Assembly (NCBI GenBank): GCA_037720595.1 | Contig: JBBJLW010000002.1 | Span: 148,805 to 212,804, forward strand | Direction: 5' to 3' | Source of the DNA: Gaiellasilicea sp037720595 | Lineage (GTDB): Bacteria; Actinomycetota; Thermoleophilia; Gaiellales; Gaiellaceae | DNA length: 64,000 nucleotides | In this document: positions 19,219 to 27,835 of the stretch, in pieces | Numbering within the stretch: the first letter of the stretch is position 1 | Layout: each line of letters begins with the position of its first letter | Notes under the pieces: model-generated | Databases searched by the model: none | What the model saw: the letters and a program-made list of their open reading frames with translations, nothing else | What the model was told of the DNA's origin: nothing | Made by a program: the position numbers and the translations under genes

Positions 19219-20048
19219 CCCTTCTCACCGTCGCCGTCGGTGGGCGCGGCCTCGTCGATCCCAGTGAGCCCGTCCTGCGCGCAGACGACGAGGCGCTGCT
19301 GCGGGGTCGGGCCGCATTCGAGACTGTGCGCGTCTACGGCGGCGTGCCGTTCCGGCTTGCCGCGCATCTGGACAGGCTCGCCGGGTCGGCCGAGAGCATG
19401 GGTCTGCCGGCGGTGAACGTGCAGGAGCTCGCCGAGCTCGCCGCACAGGCGATCGGCGCGTCGTCCGTGCCCGAGGCGGTTCTCCGCCTCTTCTGGACAC
19501 CGGGAAACGGCGAAGGCGCGCCGACCTCGCTCGCCCTCGTCAGCGAGCTGCCAGCGCACTACGACGCACTCCGCGAGCGCGGTCAGCGGCTGATAGCGCT
19601 GCGCGGGATCCGCGCAGAGGAGCCCTGGCTCCTGCCGGGAGTCAAGTCGACGAGCTACGCCGTGAACATGGCTGCGGAGGGAGAGGCGAAGCGCCGCGGC
19701 GCCGACGACGCCGTGTTCGTCGACCGCGAGGAAGTGGTGCTCGAGGGTCCGACGACCAACATCTGGTGGCGCCGCGACCGCACGCTCTACACACCGGCGC
19801 TCGAGCTGGGGATCCTCGCGGGCGTGACGCGCGCCGCGGTGCTCGACCTGGCCGGCGGGCTCGGCTACGGGGTGGTCGAGGGCGCGTTCCCGCTCGGCGA
19901 TCTCTCCAGCGCCGAGGAAGCCTTCACGTCTTCCTCGATCCGCGAGGTGATGCCGGTTACGGAGCTCGACGAGCAACCGCTCGGTCGCGGCCCCGCGGCG
20001 GACGAGCTCCAGGCGGCCTTGCGTGCAGAGGCTACGCTGGCTGCATGA
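19215..20048 (+). CDS. pabC: Aminodeoxychorismate lyase / branched-chain aminotransferase-like (class IV PLP)
   Basis: A 277-residue class IV PLP enzyme. GRAAFETVRVYGGVPFRLAAH is the family start, the PLP lysine is in LLPGVKSTSYAVNMAA, and EGPTTNIWW plus FTSSSIREVMPV complete the site. Position directly after pabB, with a 4-base overlap, supports the lyase step that yields 4-aminobenzoate. A D-amino acid or branched-chain transaminase role cannot be excluded from sequence alone. Confidence 0.87.
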   Translation: MTLLTVAVGGRGLVDPSEPVLRADDEALLRGRAAFETVRVYGGVPFRLAAHLDRLAGSAESMGLPAVNVQELAELAAQAIGASSVPEAVLRLFWTPGNGEGAPTSLALVSELPAHYDALRERGQRLIALRGIRAEEPWLLPGVKSTSYAVNMAAEGEAKRRGADDAVFVDREEVVLEGPTTNIWWRRDRTLYTPALELGILAGVTRAAVLDLAGGLGYGVVEGAFPLGDLSSAEEAFTSSSIREVMPVTELDEQPLGRGPAADELQAALRAEATLAA

Positions 20049-20818
20049 GCCAGGGCAAAGTCCGTCTCGGAGGGATGGCGCTCGCGAACGGCGTGCTCGT
20101 GCACGGCCCCACCGCCTGGGCGTGCGCGATTCGCAACGACGCCGGTGAGATCAAGATCGCGTCGGCGCGGAAGCGGGTTCTGGCGCCGCGGCTGCAGCAG
20201 CCGTTCCTGCGCGGGCCGATCAAGCTGATCGAATCGTTCGCGTTCCTCCCGGAGCTCCGCCGCAAGCTGCCCGAGGCCCGCCTCCCGTTCGAGCGGCCGG
20301 CTGTGCTTGCAGCGACGCTCGCGAGCGCGGCGACCGTCCAGGCGGTCCGTCGCTCCGATCGACTTGGGGACACCGCTCGCGAGCTTTTCTCCGGCGCGCT
20401 CTCGCTCGCCCCGGCCTTGCTTGCGCTGCGCGGCGGCGAGCTCGCCGCCTATCACGGCGCCGAGCACGTCTCGATCGGGAGCTACGAGCACGGCGAGAAG
20501 CGAGCCAAGGAGCACGAGCGGTGTGGCTCGCATCTGATCGGACCGCTGCTGGCGGCTTCCGCTGCCGGTAACGTCCTCGCCGCGCGCGCACCAGAGCGGC
20601 TGCGGGGCACCGCCCGGATGGGGAGCACGATCGGCGCCGTCGGGATCGCGGTCGAAGTCTTCGCCTGGATGACGAAGCATCCGCAGCACCCGCTCTCGAA
20701 GGCGCTCGCGCGACCGGGCCACGAGCTTCAACACCGCATCGCCACGGCCGAGCCGTCCGCGGCGCAACTCGAGGTCGCGGAGGCAGCCCTCGCCGCCTGT
20801 CTGGAGCTCGAGGGCTGA
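20045..20818 (+). CDS. DUF1385 (YqhQ-like) membrane-associated protein
   Basis: A 257-residue protein with the DUF1385 hallmarks YHGAEHVSIGSYEHG and HERCGSHL, which look like a metal-binding set (His, Glu, His, Cys). Moderately hydrophobic stretches around residues 80-100 and 165-205 suggest membrane association. Function is not established for the family. It overlaps pabC (ATGA) and the next gene (TGATG), so it belongs to this long operon. Confidence 0.8.
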   Translation: MSQGKVRLGGMALANGVLVHGPTAWACAIRNDAGEIKIASARKRVLAPRLQQPFLRGPIKLIESFAFLPELRRKLPEARLPFERPAVLAATLASAATVQAVRRSDRLGDTARELFSGALSLAPALLALRGGELAAYHGAEHVSIGSYEHGEKRAKEHERCGSHLIGPLLAASAAGNVLAARAPERLRGTARMGSTIGAVGIAVEVFAWMTKHPQHPLSKALARPGHELQHRIATAEPSAAQLEVAEAALAACLELEG

Positions 20819-21897
20819 TGGCGACGCGGGAGCGGACGGACAGGCTGCCTCCCGCGATCTTCGACCTCCCCGTCGAGAAGATGCGGGACGGCTACTACAC
20901 CGACGCCTACTTCAACCACACGCGCGACACGCTGCTCGCCGACAGCCGGCGCCCGCGGGTCGTGATGCAGGTCTTCCAGCGCAACGCGGCGATGCTCGGC
21001 GGCGTCGACGAGGCGATCGCGATCCTCAAGCTCTGCTCGCACGACTGGGAGGCGCTGACGGTGCATGCGCTTCGCGACGGTGATCGGATCGAGCCGTGGG
21101 AGAGCGTGCTCACGATCGAGGGCGACTACACCCTCTTCGCGCACCTGGAGACGCTCTACCTCGGCGTCCTGACCCGGCGGACGCTGATCACGACGAATGT
21201 CGCGCGCGTCGTCGAGGCTGCGAACGGCAAGCCGATCATCTTCATGCCGGCTCGCCACGACCACCATCGCGTTCAGACCGGCGACGGCTACGCCGCCTAC
21301 GTGGCGGGCGCGATGATCGGCGCCCCGATCGGCGTCACCTCCGATGCGCAGGCGTCCTGGTGGGGCGGCCGCGGGGTCGGTACGGTTCCGCACGCGCTGA
21401 TTGCGGCGTACGGCGGTAATACCGTGCTCGCGGCGACCAAGTTCGCCGAGTGGGCCGGCGACCTGAACATCGTCGTCCTCGTCGACTTCGAGAACGACTC
21501 GGTGCGAACCTCGCTCGAGGTCGCCCGCGCGCTCGGGCCGCGGCTCTGGGGCGTCCGGCTCGACACCTCCGGTCAGCTCGTCGACCGCTCGCTCTGGAAC
21601 GAGATGGGCGACTTCGACCCGCGCGGCGTGAACGAGCGGCTCGTGCGCAAGGTTCGCGACGCGCTCGACGCTGACGGCTTCGAGCGCGTCAAGATCGTCG
21701 CGTCCGGCGGCTTCACCGTCGAGAAGATCGAACACTTCGAGGCGAAGGTCGTCCCGGTCGACGCCTACGGAGTCGGCTCGTCGCTGATCCGAGGCCAGAA
21801 CGACTTCACCGCCGACATCGTGCTGACCGACGGCCGCCCGTCAGCGAAGGTCGGCCGCCGCTTCCGCCCGAACGAGCGGCTCGAGCTCGTTTCCTAG
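20818..21897 (+). CDS. pncB: Nicotinate phosphoribosyltransferase family protein
   Basis: A 359-residue enzyme that makes nicotinate mononucleotide in NAD salvage. The N-terminal block LPVEKMRDGYYTDAYF is characteristic of this bacterial subfamily; GVTSDAQASWWGG, WGVRLDTSGQLVDRSLW and KIVASGGFTVEKIEHF surround the phosphoribosyl site; GVGSSLIRGQNDFTADIV is near the end. A nicotinamidase-like hydrolase lies about 3 kb downstream, which fits salvage of nicotinamide. The start codon overlaps the DUF1385 stop. Confidence 0.88.
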   Translation: MATRERTDRLPPAIFDLPVEKMRDGYYTDAYFNHTRDTLLADSRRPRVVMQVFQRNAAMLGGVDEAIAILKLCSHDWEALTVHALRDGDRIEPWESVLTIEGDYTLFAHLETLYLGVLTRRTLITTNVARVVEAANGKPIIFMPARHDHHRVQTGDGYAAYVAGAMIGAPIGVTSDAQASWWGGRGVGTVPHALIAAYGGNTVLAATKFAEWAGDLNIVVLVDFENDSVRTSLEVARALGPRLWGVRLDTSGQLVDRSLWNEMGDFDPRGVNERLVRKVRDALDADGFERVKIVASGGFTVEKIEHFEAKVVPVDAYGVGSSLIRGQNDFTADIVLTDGRPSAKVGRRFRPNERLELVS

Positions 21898-21899
21898 CC

Positions 21900-23573
21900 G
21901 TGATCACGCCGGACGAGATCGGCGGCATCGCCGTCTTTGCCGCGCTCGGCCCGGCGGAGCGGAAACTTCTCTCCCGGGCTGCGGCCGACATCACGCTCGT
22001 CTCGGGCGAGTACGCCGCGGACGAAGGCTCCGAGCGCGCGCTCTTCGCCGTCCTCGACGGCCGGATCGAGGCGATCAAGCATGTCGACGGGGTCGGGCGG
22101 GTCGTCGGCGAGCGCCATCCGGGCGACATCTTCGGCGAGGTCCCGATCATGCTCGGAACCGTGTTCCCGGTCGGTTTCCGGGCGGCGGAGAAGTCCCGCA
22201 TCATGCGTATCGCGGCCGACGACTACCACGCCGTCGCGGCCCTAAAGCCCGAGGTCGGGAAGGAGGTCGGCAGGCTCGCGAGCGACCGGATCGGCGGCCT
22301 GCGCGGACTACAGGGAATCGCGGCCGAGCCTCCGCCGCCACGGGCGATCGTCGTCGGGCATCGCTGGGACGCCTCCTGCACGGCGCTGCGCCGGTTCCTC
22401 GACCGAAACCAGATCACCTTTCGTTGGCTCACCCCCGACGCGCCCGACACCGCCGAGCGCTGGGGCGGTCCCGTTCCGGCCGACGAGGACCTCCCTGCGA
22501 TTCGGGTCGTCGACGGGAAGACGGTTGTCCGGCCGCGGTTCCGCCGGGTGGCGGAGCTGCTCGGCCTCTCGACGGAGGCGTCTGCCGCGGAGTACGACGT
22601 CGTAATCGTCGGCGCCGGGCCTGCGGGTCTCGCGGCCGCGGTCTACGGCGCCTCCGAGGACCTGCGCACGATCGTGATCGAGCGCGAGGCGCCGGGCGGC
22701 CAGGCCGGGACCTCCGCGCGGATCGAGAACTACCTCGGCTTCCCCTCGGGCGTCTCGGGCGACGAGCTCGCGAGCCGAGCGTTGCAGCAGGCACGGAGGC
22801 TCGGAGCGGAGATCCTCGTCACGCGGGCGATCACCCGGATCGACGCGGCGACGAGGAACGTGCATCTCGACGACGGCGACGTCCTGCGAGCGCGGACGAT
22901 CATCCTCGCCTGCGGGGTGGCCTGGCGGCAGCTCTCGATCGAAGGGTTCGACCGGCTGGCCGGAAAGGGCGTCTCCTACGGCGCTGCGCGCAGCGAGGCG
23001 CCGGGCACCCACGGCCTGGACGTCCACATAGTCGGCGCCGGCAACTCGGCCGGGCAGGCAGCCGTCTCCTTCGCCAACCATGCGAGGAGCGTCACGATTC
23101 TCTGCCGCGGCGAGACGCTCGAGAAGAGCATGTCGCGCTACCTGATCGACCAGGTCGATGCCCGGCCGAACATCCGCACGATCTACCGATCCGAGATCGT
23201 CGCCGCCCACGGTGAGGTCTCGCTCGAGTCGGTCGACATACGCGAGCGCGTCACCGGCGAGATCACGCGCCTCGACTCGGGCGGCCTGTACATCTTCATC
23301 GGGGCCGACGCCGAGACGGCATGGCTGCCGCCCGAGATCGCGCTCGATCGCCACGGTTACGTGCTCACGGGCTCCGACGTGCACCTGGCCGGGCGCTGGG
23401 ACATCGAGCGCGATCCGTATCTCCTCGAGACGAGCGTTCCGGGCGTCTTCGCCTGCGGCGATGTACGGCTCGGCCCGGTGAAGCGCGTCGCCGCCGCCGT
23501 CGGGGAGGGCAGCATGGCTATCGCCTTCGTGCACCAGTACTTGAAGCACCCCGAGACCCTGATCCAGCAGTAG
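21900..23573 (+). CDS. Cyclic-nucleotide-binding domain fused to thioredoxin-reductase-like FAD oxidoreductase
   Basis: A 557-residue three-part protein. Residues about 10-125 form a cNMP-binding domain (HPGDIFGEVPIMLGTVFPVGF). About 150-225 is a thioredoxin/glutaredoxin-like domain (VGHRWDASCTALRRFLDR) with a single cysteine. The rest is a TrxR-like flavoprotein with FAD motif VVIVGAGPAGLAAAVYGA, PGGQAGTSARIENYLGFP and NAD(P)H motif VHIVGAGNSAGQAA. The CxxC of true thioredoxin reductases is absent: the equivalent stretch is GVSYGAARSEA. It more likely reduces a ferredoxin, flavodoxin or small disulfide partner. GTG 21900 follows pncB by 2 bp. Confidence 0.88.
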   Translation: MITPDEIGGIAVFAALGPAERKLLSRAAADITLVSGEYAADEGSERALFAVLDGRIEAIKHVDGVGRVVGERHPGDIFGEVPIMLGTVFPVGFRAAEKSRIMRIAADDYHAVAALKPEVGKEVGRLASDRIGGLRGLQGIAAEPPPPRAIVVGHRWDASCTALRRFLDRNQITFRWLTPDAPDTAERWGGPVPADEDLPAIRVVDGKTVVRPRFRRVAELLGLSTEASAAEYDVVIVGAGPAGLAAAVYGASEDLRTIVIEREAPGGQAGTSARIENYLGFPSGVSGDELASRALQQARRLGAEILVTRAITRIDAATRNVHLDDGDVLRARTIILACGVAWRQLSIEGFDRLAGKGVSYGAARSEAPGTHGLDVHIVGAGNSAGQAAVSFANHARSVTILCRGETLEKSMSRYLIDQVDARPNIRTIYRSEIVAAHGEVSLESVDIRERVTGEITRLDSGGLYIFIGADAETAWLPPEIALDRHGYVLTGSDVHLAGRWDIERDPYLLETSVPGVFACGDVRLGPVKRVAAAVGEGSMAIAFVHQYLKHPETLIQQ

Positions 23574-23612
23574 CGCCACAGTGCGGTGCTTGACGGAATC
23601 AGCCGACGCTTG

Positions 23613-23759
23613 ATGTTCGTCGCGATGGTCGATGCGCCCACGGTTCGGCAGAACGTCGAGGACATCCTCGTCCGGCTGACAGCGGGCGGCGAGCGGGATC
23701 TGGCCGAAAGGCTGATCCATCCTGACTTCGTCAACCAGGAGCCTCCGCCGGAGGCCTAG
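23613..23759 (+). pseudogene. Truncated SnoaL-like/ester cyclase N-terminal fragment
   Basis: A 48-codon frame whose translation (TVRQNVEDILVRLTAGG, then LIHPDFVNQEPPPEA) resembles the first third of SnoaL-like polyketide cyclase proteins, which normally run about 130 residues. It stops at a TAG shared with the stop of the convergent methyltransferase (CTAG). GTG 23586 is an alternative start. It looks like a gene cut off by whatever brought in the methyltransferase. Confidence 0.45.
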
Positions 23760-24493
23760 CTTTCCGGCTTCTCCCAGACGGAGACATGCTTGCGGCTCTC
23801 GCTCGTGAACGGCTCCCGTTTCCACCCGCTCCAGCGCTCGTGCAGGCTCATCCCGGCGAGCTGTGCCATGAGGTCGAGCTCCGAGGGCCAGGCATACCGG
23901 AAGGGAATCGAGAACCGCTCGACTCGTCCTTCGGCGAACTCGAAGTGATGCGAGGTGAGCCCCTGGTTCGCCACGTCGTATTCGTCGAGGCCCCAGCGGG
24001 TCTCGCTCACGTGGAAGGATTGAATGGTCTCGCCGGGCGGGAGCCGCTGGAGCCCGGGGACGCCGACATCGATCACGAAGCGGCCGCCGGGTTCGAGGTG
24101 AGCCGCGACGCTGCGGAAGCATGCGACCTGCGCCGCCTGCGTCGTCAGGTTCATGATCGTGTTGAAGACCAGGTACGCCACGGAGAACGTCCCGTCCACG
24201 ATGGTCGTCGCGAAGTCGCCTATCGTGACGCCGATGCCTTCGCCGCCGGGCTTCGCGCGGAGCTTCGCGGCCATCGCGTTCGACATCTCGATCCCGTGCA
24301 CCGGCACTCCCCGTTTGGAGAGCGGGAGCGCGATCCGGCCCGTCCCGACCCCGAGCTCGAGCGTGCGTCCGCGTCCGGCGAGCTCGACGAGAAAATCGAC
24401 GACCGGGTCCACGACAGCCGAGTCGAACATCTCCGCGGAGGACTCGTCGTACCGCGCGGCGACGCGCTCGTCGAAGTAGCCGTCGCCGGGCAC
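23756..24493 (-). CDS. Class I SAM-dependent methyltransferase
   Basis: A 245-residue methyltransferase: motif I LELGVGTGRIALPLSKRG near residue 45, motif II GIEMSNAMAAKLR, motif post-I ATTIVDGTFSVAYLVFNTI and a GGRFVIDVGVPG strand. The N-terminal VAARYDESSAEMF is common in small-molecule methyltransferases of actinobacteria. Acceptor unknown. The start is GTG 24493. It stands alone on the minus strand after a 193-bp gap, and converges on the SnoaL fragment. Confidence 0.85.
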   Translation of the reverse strand: MPGDGYFDERVAARYDESSAEMFDSAVVDPVVDFLVELAGRGRTLELGVGTGRIALPLSKRGVPVHGIEMSNAMAAKLRAKPGGEGIGVTIGDFATTIVDGTFSVAYLVFNTIMNLTTQAAQVACFRSVAAHLEPGGRFVIDVGVPGLQRLPPGETIQSFHVSETRWGLDEYDVANQGLTSHHFEFAEGRVERFSIPFRYAWPSELDLMAQLAGMSLHERWSGWKREPFTSESRKHVSVWEKPES

Positions 24494-24567
24494 GGCCGGA
24501 ATCTATCGTCGTCCGCCCAACTTCGGGACGCTGTCCATCGGTGTAACAGCCTTGGGGCGCCCGATGG

Positions 24568-24579
24568 TTGTTGCAACAA
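24568..24579. promoter_or_regulatory. 12-bp perfect palindrome in the 24494-24686 gap
   Basis: The 193-bp gap between the nicotinamidase-like gene and the methyltransferase gene (both minus) holds no gene. It contains the perfect palindrome TTGTTGCAACAA, flanked by CGCCC and GGGCG arms that could extend a hairpin, and a T-run just after. It could be an operator for the methyltransferase or the terminator of the upstream gene; the sequence does not decide. Confidence 0.3.
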
Positions 24580-24686
24580 GCTTTTTGGGCGGGGGCGGAC
24601 AGTTGACGCACTCGGGGGCGGCCCTACCTGGGCGAGCGCCGTGTTACTCGATGACCGCTCGTGATTTAACCCGCGCCTAGAGTCGG

Positions 24687-25733
24687 CTACCTGCTCAAAG
24701 CGCCGCCGACGCAGCCCGGCCACTCCGCCAGCGGCTCCGTCGAGCGGACGACGTGCGCGCCCGCAGCCGCGAAGCGTGCGAACGCCGCATCCGCGTCGTC
24801 GGTGTGGTCGACGACGTCCGGGACGACAACGGACGAGGTGCAGTCCTCGAGCAGATAGACCTTTTCCTCCAGATGGCGGCCCTGGACGGTCGGGTCGTCG
24901 AACAGGTCCTGGATCGTCCAGGCGACGCAGTGGCTCTTCGCCTGGCCGGCGATCACGACTGCGTCGTAGCGTAGCAGCTCCTCGATCAGCGGCTGGTTGC
25001 GGCGGCCGAGCGGCTCTCCCTCGCGATCCGACTCGACTTCGGGCCCGAGCATCGAGTAGTGCTCGGTGAGTGGGTTGTCCCCTTTCGGCTGGTAGCCGGC
25101 CGGTGTGTAGCGCGCGATCGTGTGGAAGAAGAGCGCCTCCTCGACCGCCGAGACGAGCGCGTAGCCGATCCCGCCGCGCATTGCGTGAAACGGCCAGACC
25201 GTGAGGCCGTACTTGCCGCCATCTTCTAGCGCCCGGGTGTAGTAGCGAAGGTGCTCCTCGGCGTAGTTCGCGTCGAGGCCGAGGCCGTCCACTGCGGCCG
25301 AGTTGATCCGCCACCTGCCGGAGGCTACGTCTGCGGCCGTGACCTGCGTGAACGGCTCGGGGTGGCGACCTTGCTCGTCGAGGAGCAGCACGCGATGGAA
25401 GATCTGCAGCGCCTGGTGCGTGTCGAGGGTGGGGAAGACCTGCGTGATCGCGCCGAGACTGCGGTAGACGAATTCGCAGAGGCGGCGCGAGTCGTCGAGG
25501 GCGCCGGTCCCCGATCGGCCGGCCACGAAGAGCTCGAAGCCGGGTGTGCAGAACGTGTTCTGGACGTCGACGACGACGAGCGCGATCCGGAAGCGGTCGC
25601 CGGCGGCACCGGAGAGCGCGTGCTGCTCGCGCCACCGGCCGGCTTCCTCGAAGCGGTTGGCATAGTCGACGCGCCAGACCTCACCTACGCGCTCGGGTGC
25701 CCAATGGGGAGGCAGGGGAAGCGGCTCGTACAC
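24687..25733 (-). CDS. Cysteine hydrolase, nicotinamidase/isochorismatase superfamily
   Basis: A 348-residue member of the isochorismatase-like hydrolases, longer than simple nicotinamidases (about 200). The catalytic aspartate is in VVVDVQNTFCTPG, the cysteine in VIAGQAKSHCVAWTIQ, and FPTLDTHQALQIFH lies between them in the usual metal/substrate region. An N-terminal extension of about 50 residues and an internal insert account for the length. The pncB gene about 3 kb upstream makes nicotinamide a plausible substrate, but this is inference. Confidence 0.82.
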   Translation of the reverse strand: MYEPLPLPPHWAPERVGEVWRVDYANRFEEAGRWREQHALSGAAGDRFRIALVVVDVQNTFCTPGFELFVAGRSGTGALDDSRRLCEFVYRSLGAITQVFPTLDTHQALQIFHRVLLLDEQGRHPEPFTQVTAADVASGRWRINSAAVDGLGLDANYAEEHLRYYTRALEDGGKYGLTVWPFHAMRGGIGYALVSAVEEALFFHTIARYTPAGYQPKGDNPLTEHYSMLGPEVESDREGEPLGRRNQPLIEELLRYDAVVIAGQAKSHCVAWTIQDLFDDPTVQGRHLEEKVYLLEDCTSSVVVPDVVDHTDDADAAFARFAAAGAHVVRSTEPLAEWPGCVGGALSR

Positions 25734-25750
25734 GCTGTTAGTGTCGCATC

Positions 25751-26293
25751 GTGGTTCCTCCGCTCGCCCAGCGAGCCCTCGCGCTCGCGGAGCAGAGCAG
25801 ATTCGAGCGCTCGTGCAGCACGGAGGTCGGTCGGCTGCTCAGAGTCCTCGCGGCCCAGCGCGGACGGACCCGCGTCGCCGAGATCGGAACGGGCTGCGGG
25901 GTCGGTGCCGCGTGGATCCTCTCGGCGCTCTCGCCCGAGACCCCCTTCGTCACCGTCGAGCTCGACCCGGAGCGCGCAGTGGCAGCAGCCGCGCTCCTGG
26001 CCGACGATGAGCAGGCTCGCGTTCTCGAAGGCGACTGGGCCGACGTTCTCCCGTCCGAGGCGCCGTTCGACCTCCTCTTCGCGGACGGCGGCGGCCAGGC
26101 GATGAAGACGAATCCGGCCGTACTCGACCTGCTGACGCCGGGCGGGACACTCATCCTCGACAACCTCACGCCTGGCCGCCCGCCCCCCGATCTCGTCCGC
26201 GAGCTGTGGCTCAACCATCCCCGCCTCGCCGCGATCGAGCTCCAGCTCTCGCCGCGCGAGGCGGCGATCGTCGGGGTGCTACAGGCTTCCTAG
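25751..26293 (+). CDS. O-methyltransferase-like SAM enzyme
   Basis: A 180-residue class I methyltransferase close to the catechol O-methyltransferase (Methyltransf_24/3) group: motif I VAEIGTGCGVGAAWILSAL, motif II FVTVELDPERA, then APFDLLFADGGGQ and GGTLILDNLTPGR. It diverges from the nicotinamidase-like gene across 17 bp and is followed by ftsH. Substrate unknown. Confidence 0.85.
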   Translation: MVPPLAQRALALAEQSRFERSCSTEVGRLLRVLAAQRGRTRVAEIGTGCGVGAAWILSALSPETPFVTVELDPERAVAAAALLADDEQARVLEGDWADVLPSEAPFDLLFADGGGQAMKTNPAVLDLLTPGGTLILDNLTPGRPPPDLVRELWLNHPRLAAIELQLSPREAAIVGVLQAS

Positions 26294-26314
26294 AGGCATG
26301 CCGATAGGGGATGG

Positions 26315-27820
26315 ATGCCGGATTTCGGAGCCTTCCTCCACGATCTCGGCGGCTATGCGCTGACCTGGTTGCCGCTCGTCTTCTTCGGCCTGATCATCTA
26401 CCTGCTCTGGCGCTCGCTCCAGTACATGCCGCGCATCAAGACGCAGGCAATCGTGTCCGACTCGAGCTCGGCGGTCACCTGGGCGGACGTCGCCGGGGTC
26501 GAAGAGGCGAAGGCGGAGCTGCAGGAGGTGGTCGACTTCCTCAAGTACCCAAAGCGCTTCCAGCGGCTCGGCGCGCGCGTGCCGAAGGGGATGCTCCTGT
26601 ACGGGCCGCCCGGAACCGGAAAGACGCTCCTCGCGAGGGCCGTCGCTCACGAGTCCGGCGCGAAGTTCTACTCCCAGAGCGCCTCCGCTTTCGTGGAGAT
26701 GTTCGCCGGCCTCGGCGCCTCGCGGATCCGCAAGCTCTTCCAGGAGGCGCGCAAGAACGCGCCGGCGATCATCTTCATCGACGAGCTCGACGCCGTCGGC
26801 ACCGCTCGCGGAGGCAACGGCTTCAACCGCGAGCACGACCAGACGTTGAACCAGCTCCTCGTGGAGCTCGACGGCTTCGACGAGACCGCCCAGGTCGTCG
26901 TCATGGGCGCATCGAACCGGCTCCAGGATCTCGATCCGGCCCTGCGGCGCCCCGGTCGCTTCGATCGCCAGGTGCTCGTCTCGCCGCCCGACCTCGTCGG
27001 CCGCCACGCGATCTTGCTCGTCCACACGCGCGGGAAGCCGCTCGCAGAGGGCGTCGACCTGAACGTGGTCGCCCGCCAGACCGCCGGCCTCACGGGCGCC
27101 GAGCTCGCGAACATCTGCAACGAGGCCGCCATCTTCGCCGGCCGGCGCGAGGCCGATGCGATCGAGCTCGAAGACTTCGAGGATGCGATGGAGCGGGTCG
27201 TCGCCGGCCTGCAGCAGCGCCGCGTTGTCACCGACAAGGAGAAGCGGATCCTCGCCTTCCACGAGGCGGGCCACGTGCTCCTCGCCCATCTCATGGGCGA
27301 TCTGCTCCCGATCCAGAAGGTTTCCATCGTCGCGCGCGGCGATGCGATGGGCTATGCGTACTACCTCCCCACCGAGGATCGCTATCTGCATACGAAGGAG
27401 GAGTTGCTCGACGTGATGAAAGTCGCCCTCGGTGGCCGCGCGGCCGAGCAGCTCGTCTTCGGCCGCGTCACGAACGGCGCTGCGTCCGACCTCGAGAAGG
27501 TCACGGAGATCGCGCGAGCGATGGTGTTCGATTACGGGATGTCCGCGCTCGCGTCCGCGCGCACGCTGCGCGCCGACAACTATGCACTCTCGGAGGAGAG
27601 CAAGCGGATGCGCGACTCGGAGCAGGCGCGGCTCACCGACGAGGCGTACGAGGAGGCGCAGCGTCTGCTCGCCAAGCACCGCGCCATGCTCGACCGGCTC
27701 TCGGCGGCCTTGCTGGAGAAGGAGACGCTCGACCGCCACGAGCTGCGCGAGCTGCTGCACGAGCTCGAGCCCGAGTCGCGCGCGTCCGAGACCATGGGCA
27801 CGGTCCGGGTTCTCCCCTAA
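26315..27820 (+). CDS. ftsH: FtsH-like AAA+ zinc metalloprotease lacking the extracytoplasmic domain
   Basis: A 501-residue membrane-anchored protease. Only one transmembrane segment is seen (about 14-32), directly followed by the AAA module: Walker A GPPGTGKT 97-104, Walker B IIFIDELDA about 152-160, second region of homology LDPALRRPGRFDR. The protease domain has HEAGH at 316-320 and the third zinc ligand region ASDLEKVTEIARAM. Canonical FtsH (about 610-650) has two membrane segments around a periplasmic domain; that whole part is missing here. It is therefore probably a second FtsH-type paralogue rather than the housekeeping copy. Confidence 0.92.
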   Translation: MPDFGAFLHDLGGYALTWLPLVFFGLIIYLLWRSLQYMPRIKTQAIVSDSSSAVTWADVAGVEEAKAELQEVVDFLKYPKRFQRLGARVPKGMLLYGPPGTGKTLLARAVAHESGAKFYSQSASAFVEMFAGLGASRIRKLFQEARKNAPAIIFIDELDAVGTARGGNGFNREHDQTLNQLLVELDGFDETAQVVVMGASNRLQDLDPALRRPGRFDRQVLVSPPDLVGRHAILLVHTRGKPLAEGVDLNVVARQTAGLTGAELANICNEAAIFAGRREADAIELEDFEDAMERVVAGLQQRRVVTDKEKRILAFHEAGHVLLAHLMGDLLPIQKVSIVARGDAMGYAYYLPTEDRYLHTKEELLDVMKVALGGRAAEQLVFGRVTNGAASDLEKVTEIARAMVFDYGMSALASARTLRADNYALSEESKRMRDSEQARLTDEAYEEAQRLLAKHRAMLDRLSAALLEKETLDRHELRELLHELEPESRASETMGTVRVLP

Positions 27821-27835
27821 CTAGGATCACGGCGC

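Noticed and set aside
24540..24610. Palindrome TTGTTGCAACAA as another copy of the CTTGTGTTG repeat
   Set aside because: Similar in look but the stem sequence and loop differ, with no stretch longer than a few bases in common.
22308..24611. 767-codon minus frame across the cNMP-TrxR gene
   Set aside because: Its translation is low-complexity and antisense to an intact flavoprotein and out of frame with the methyltransferase.
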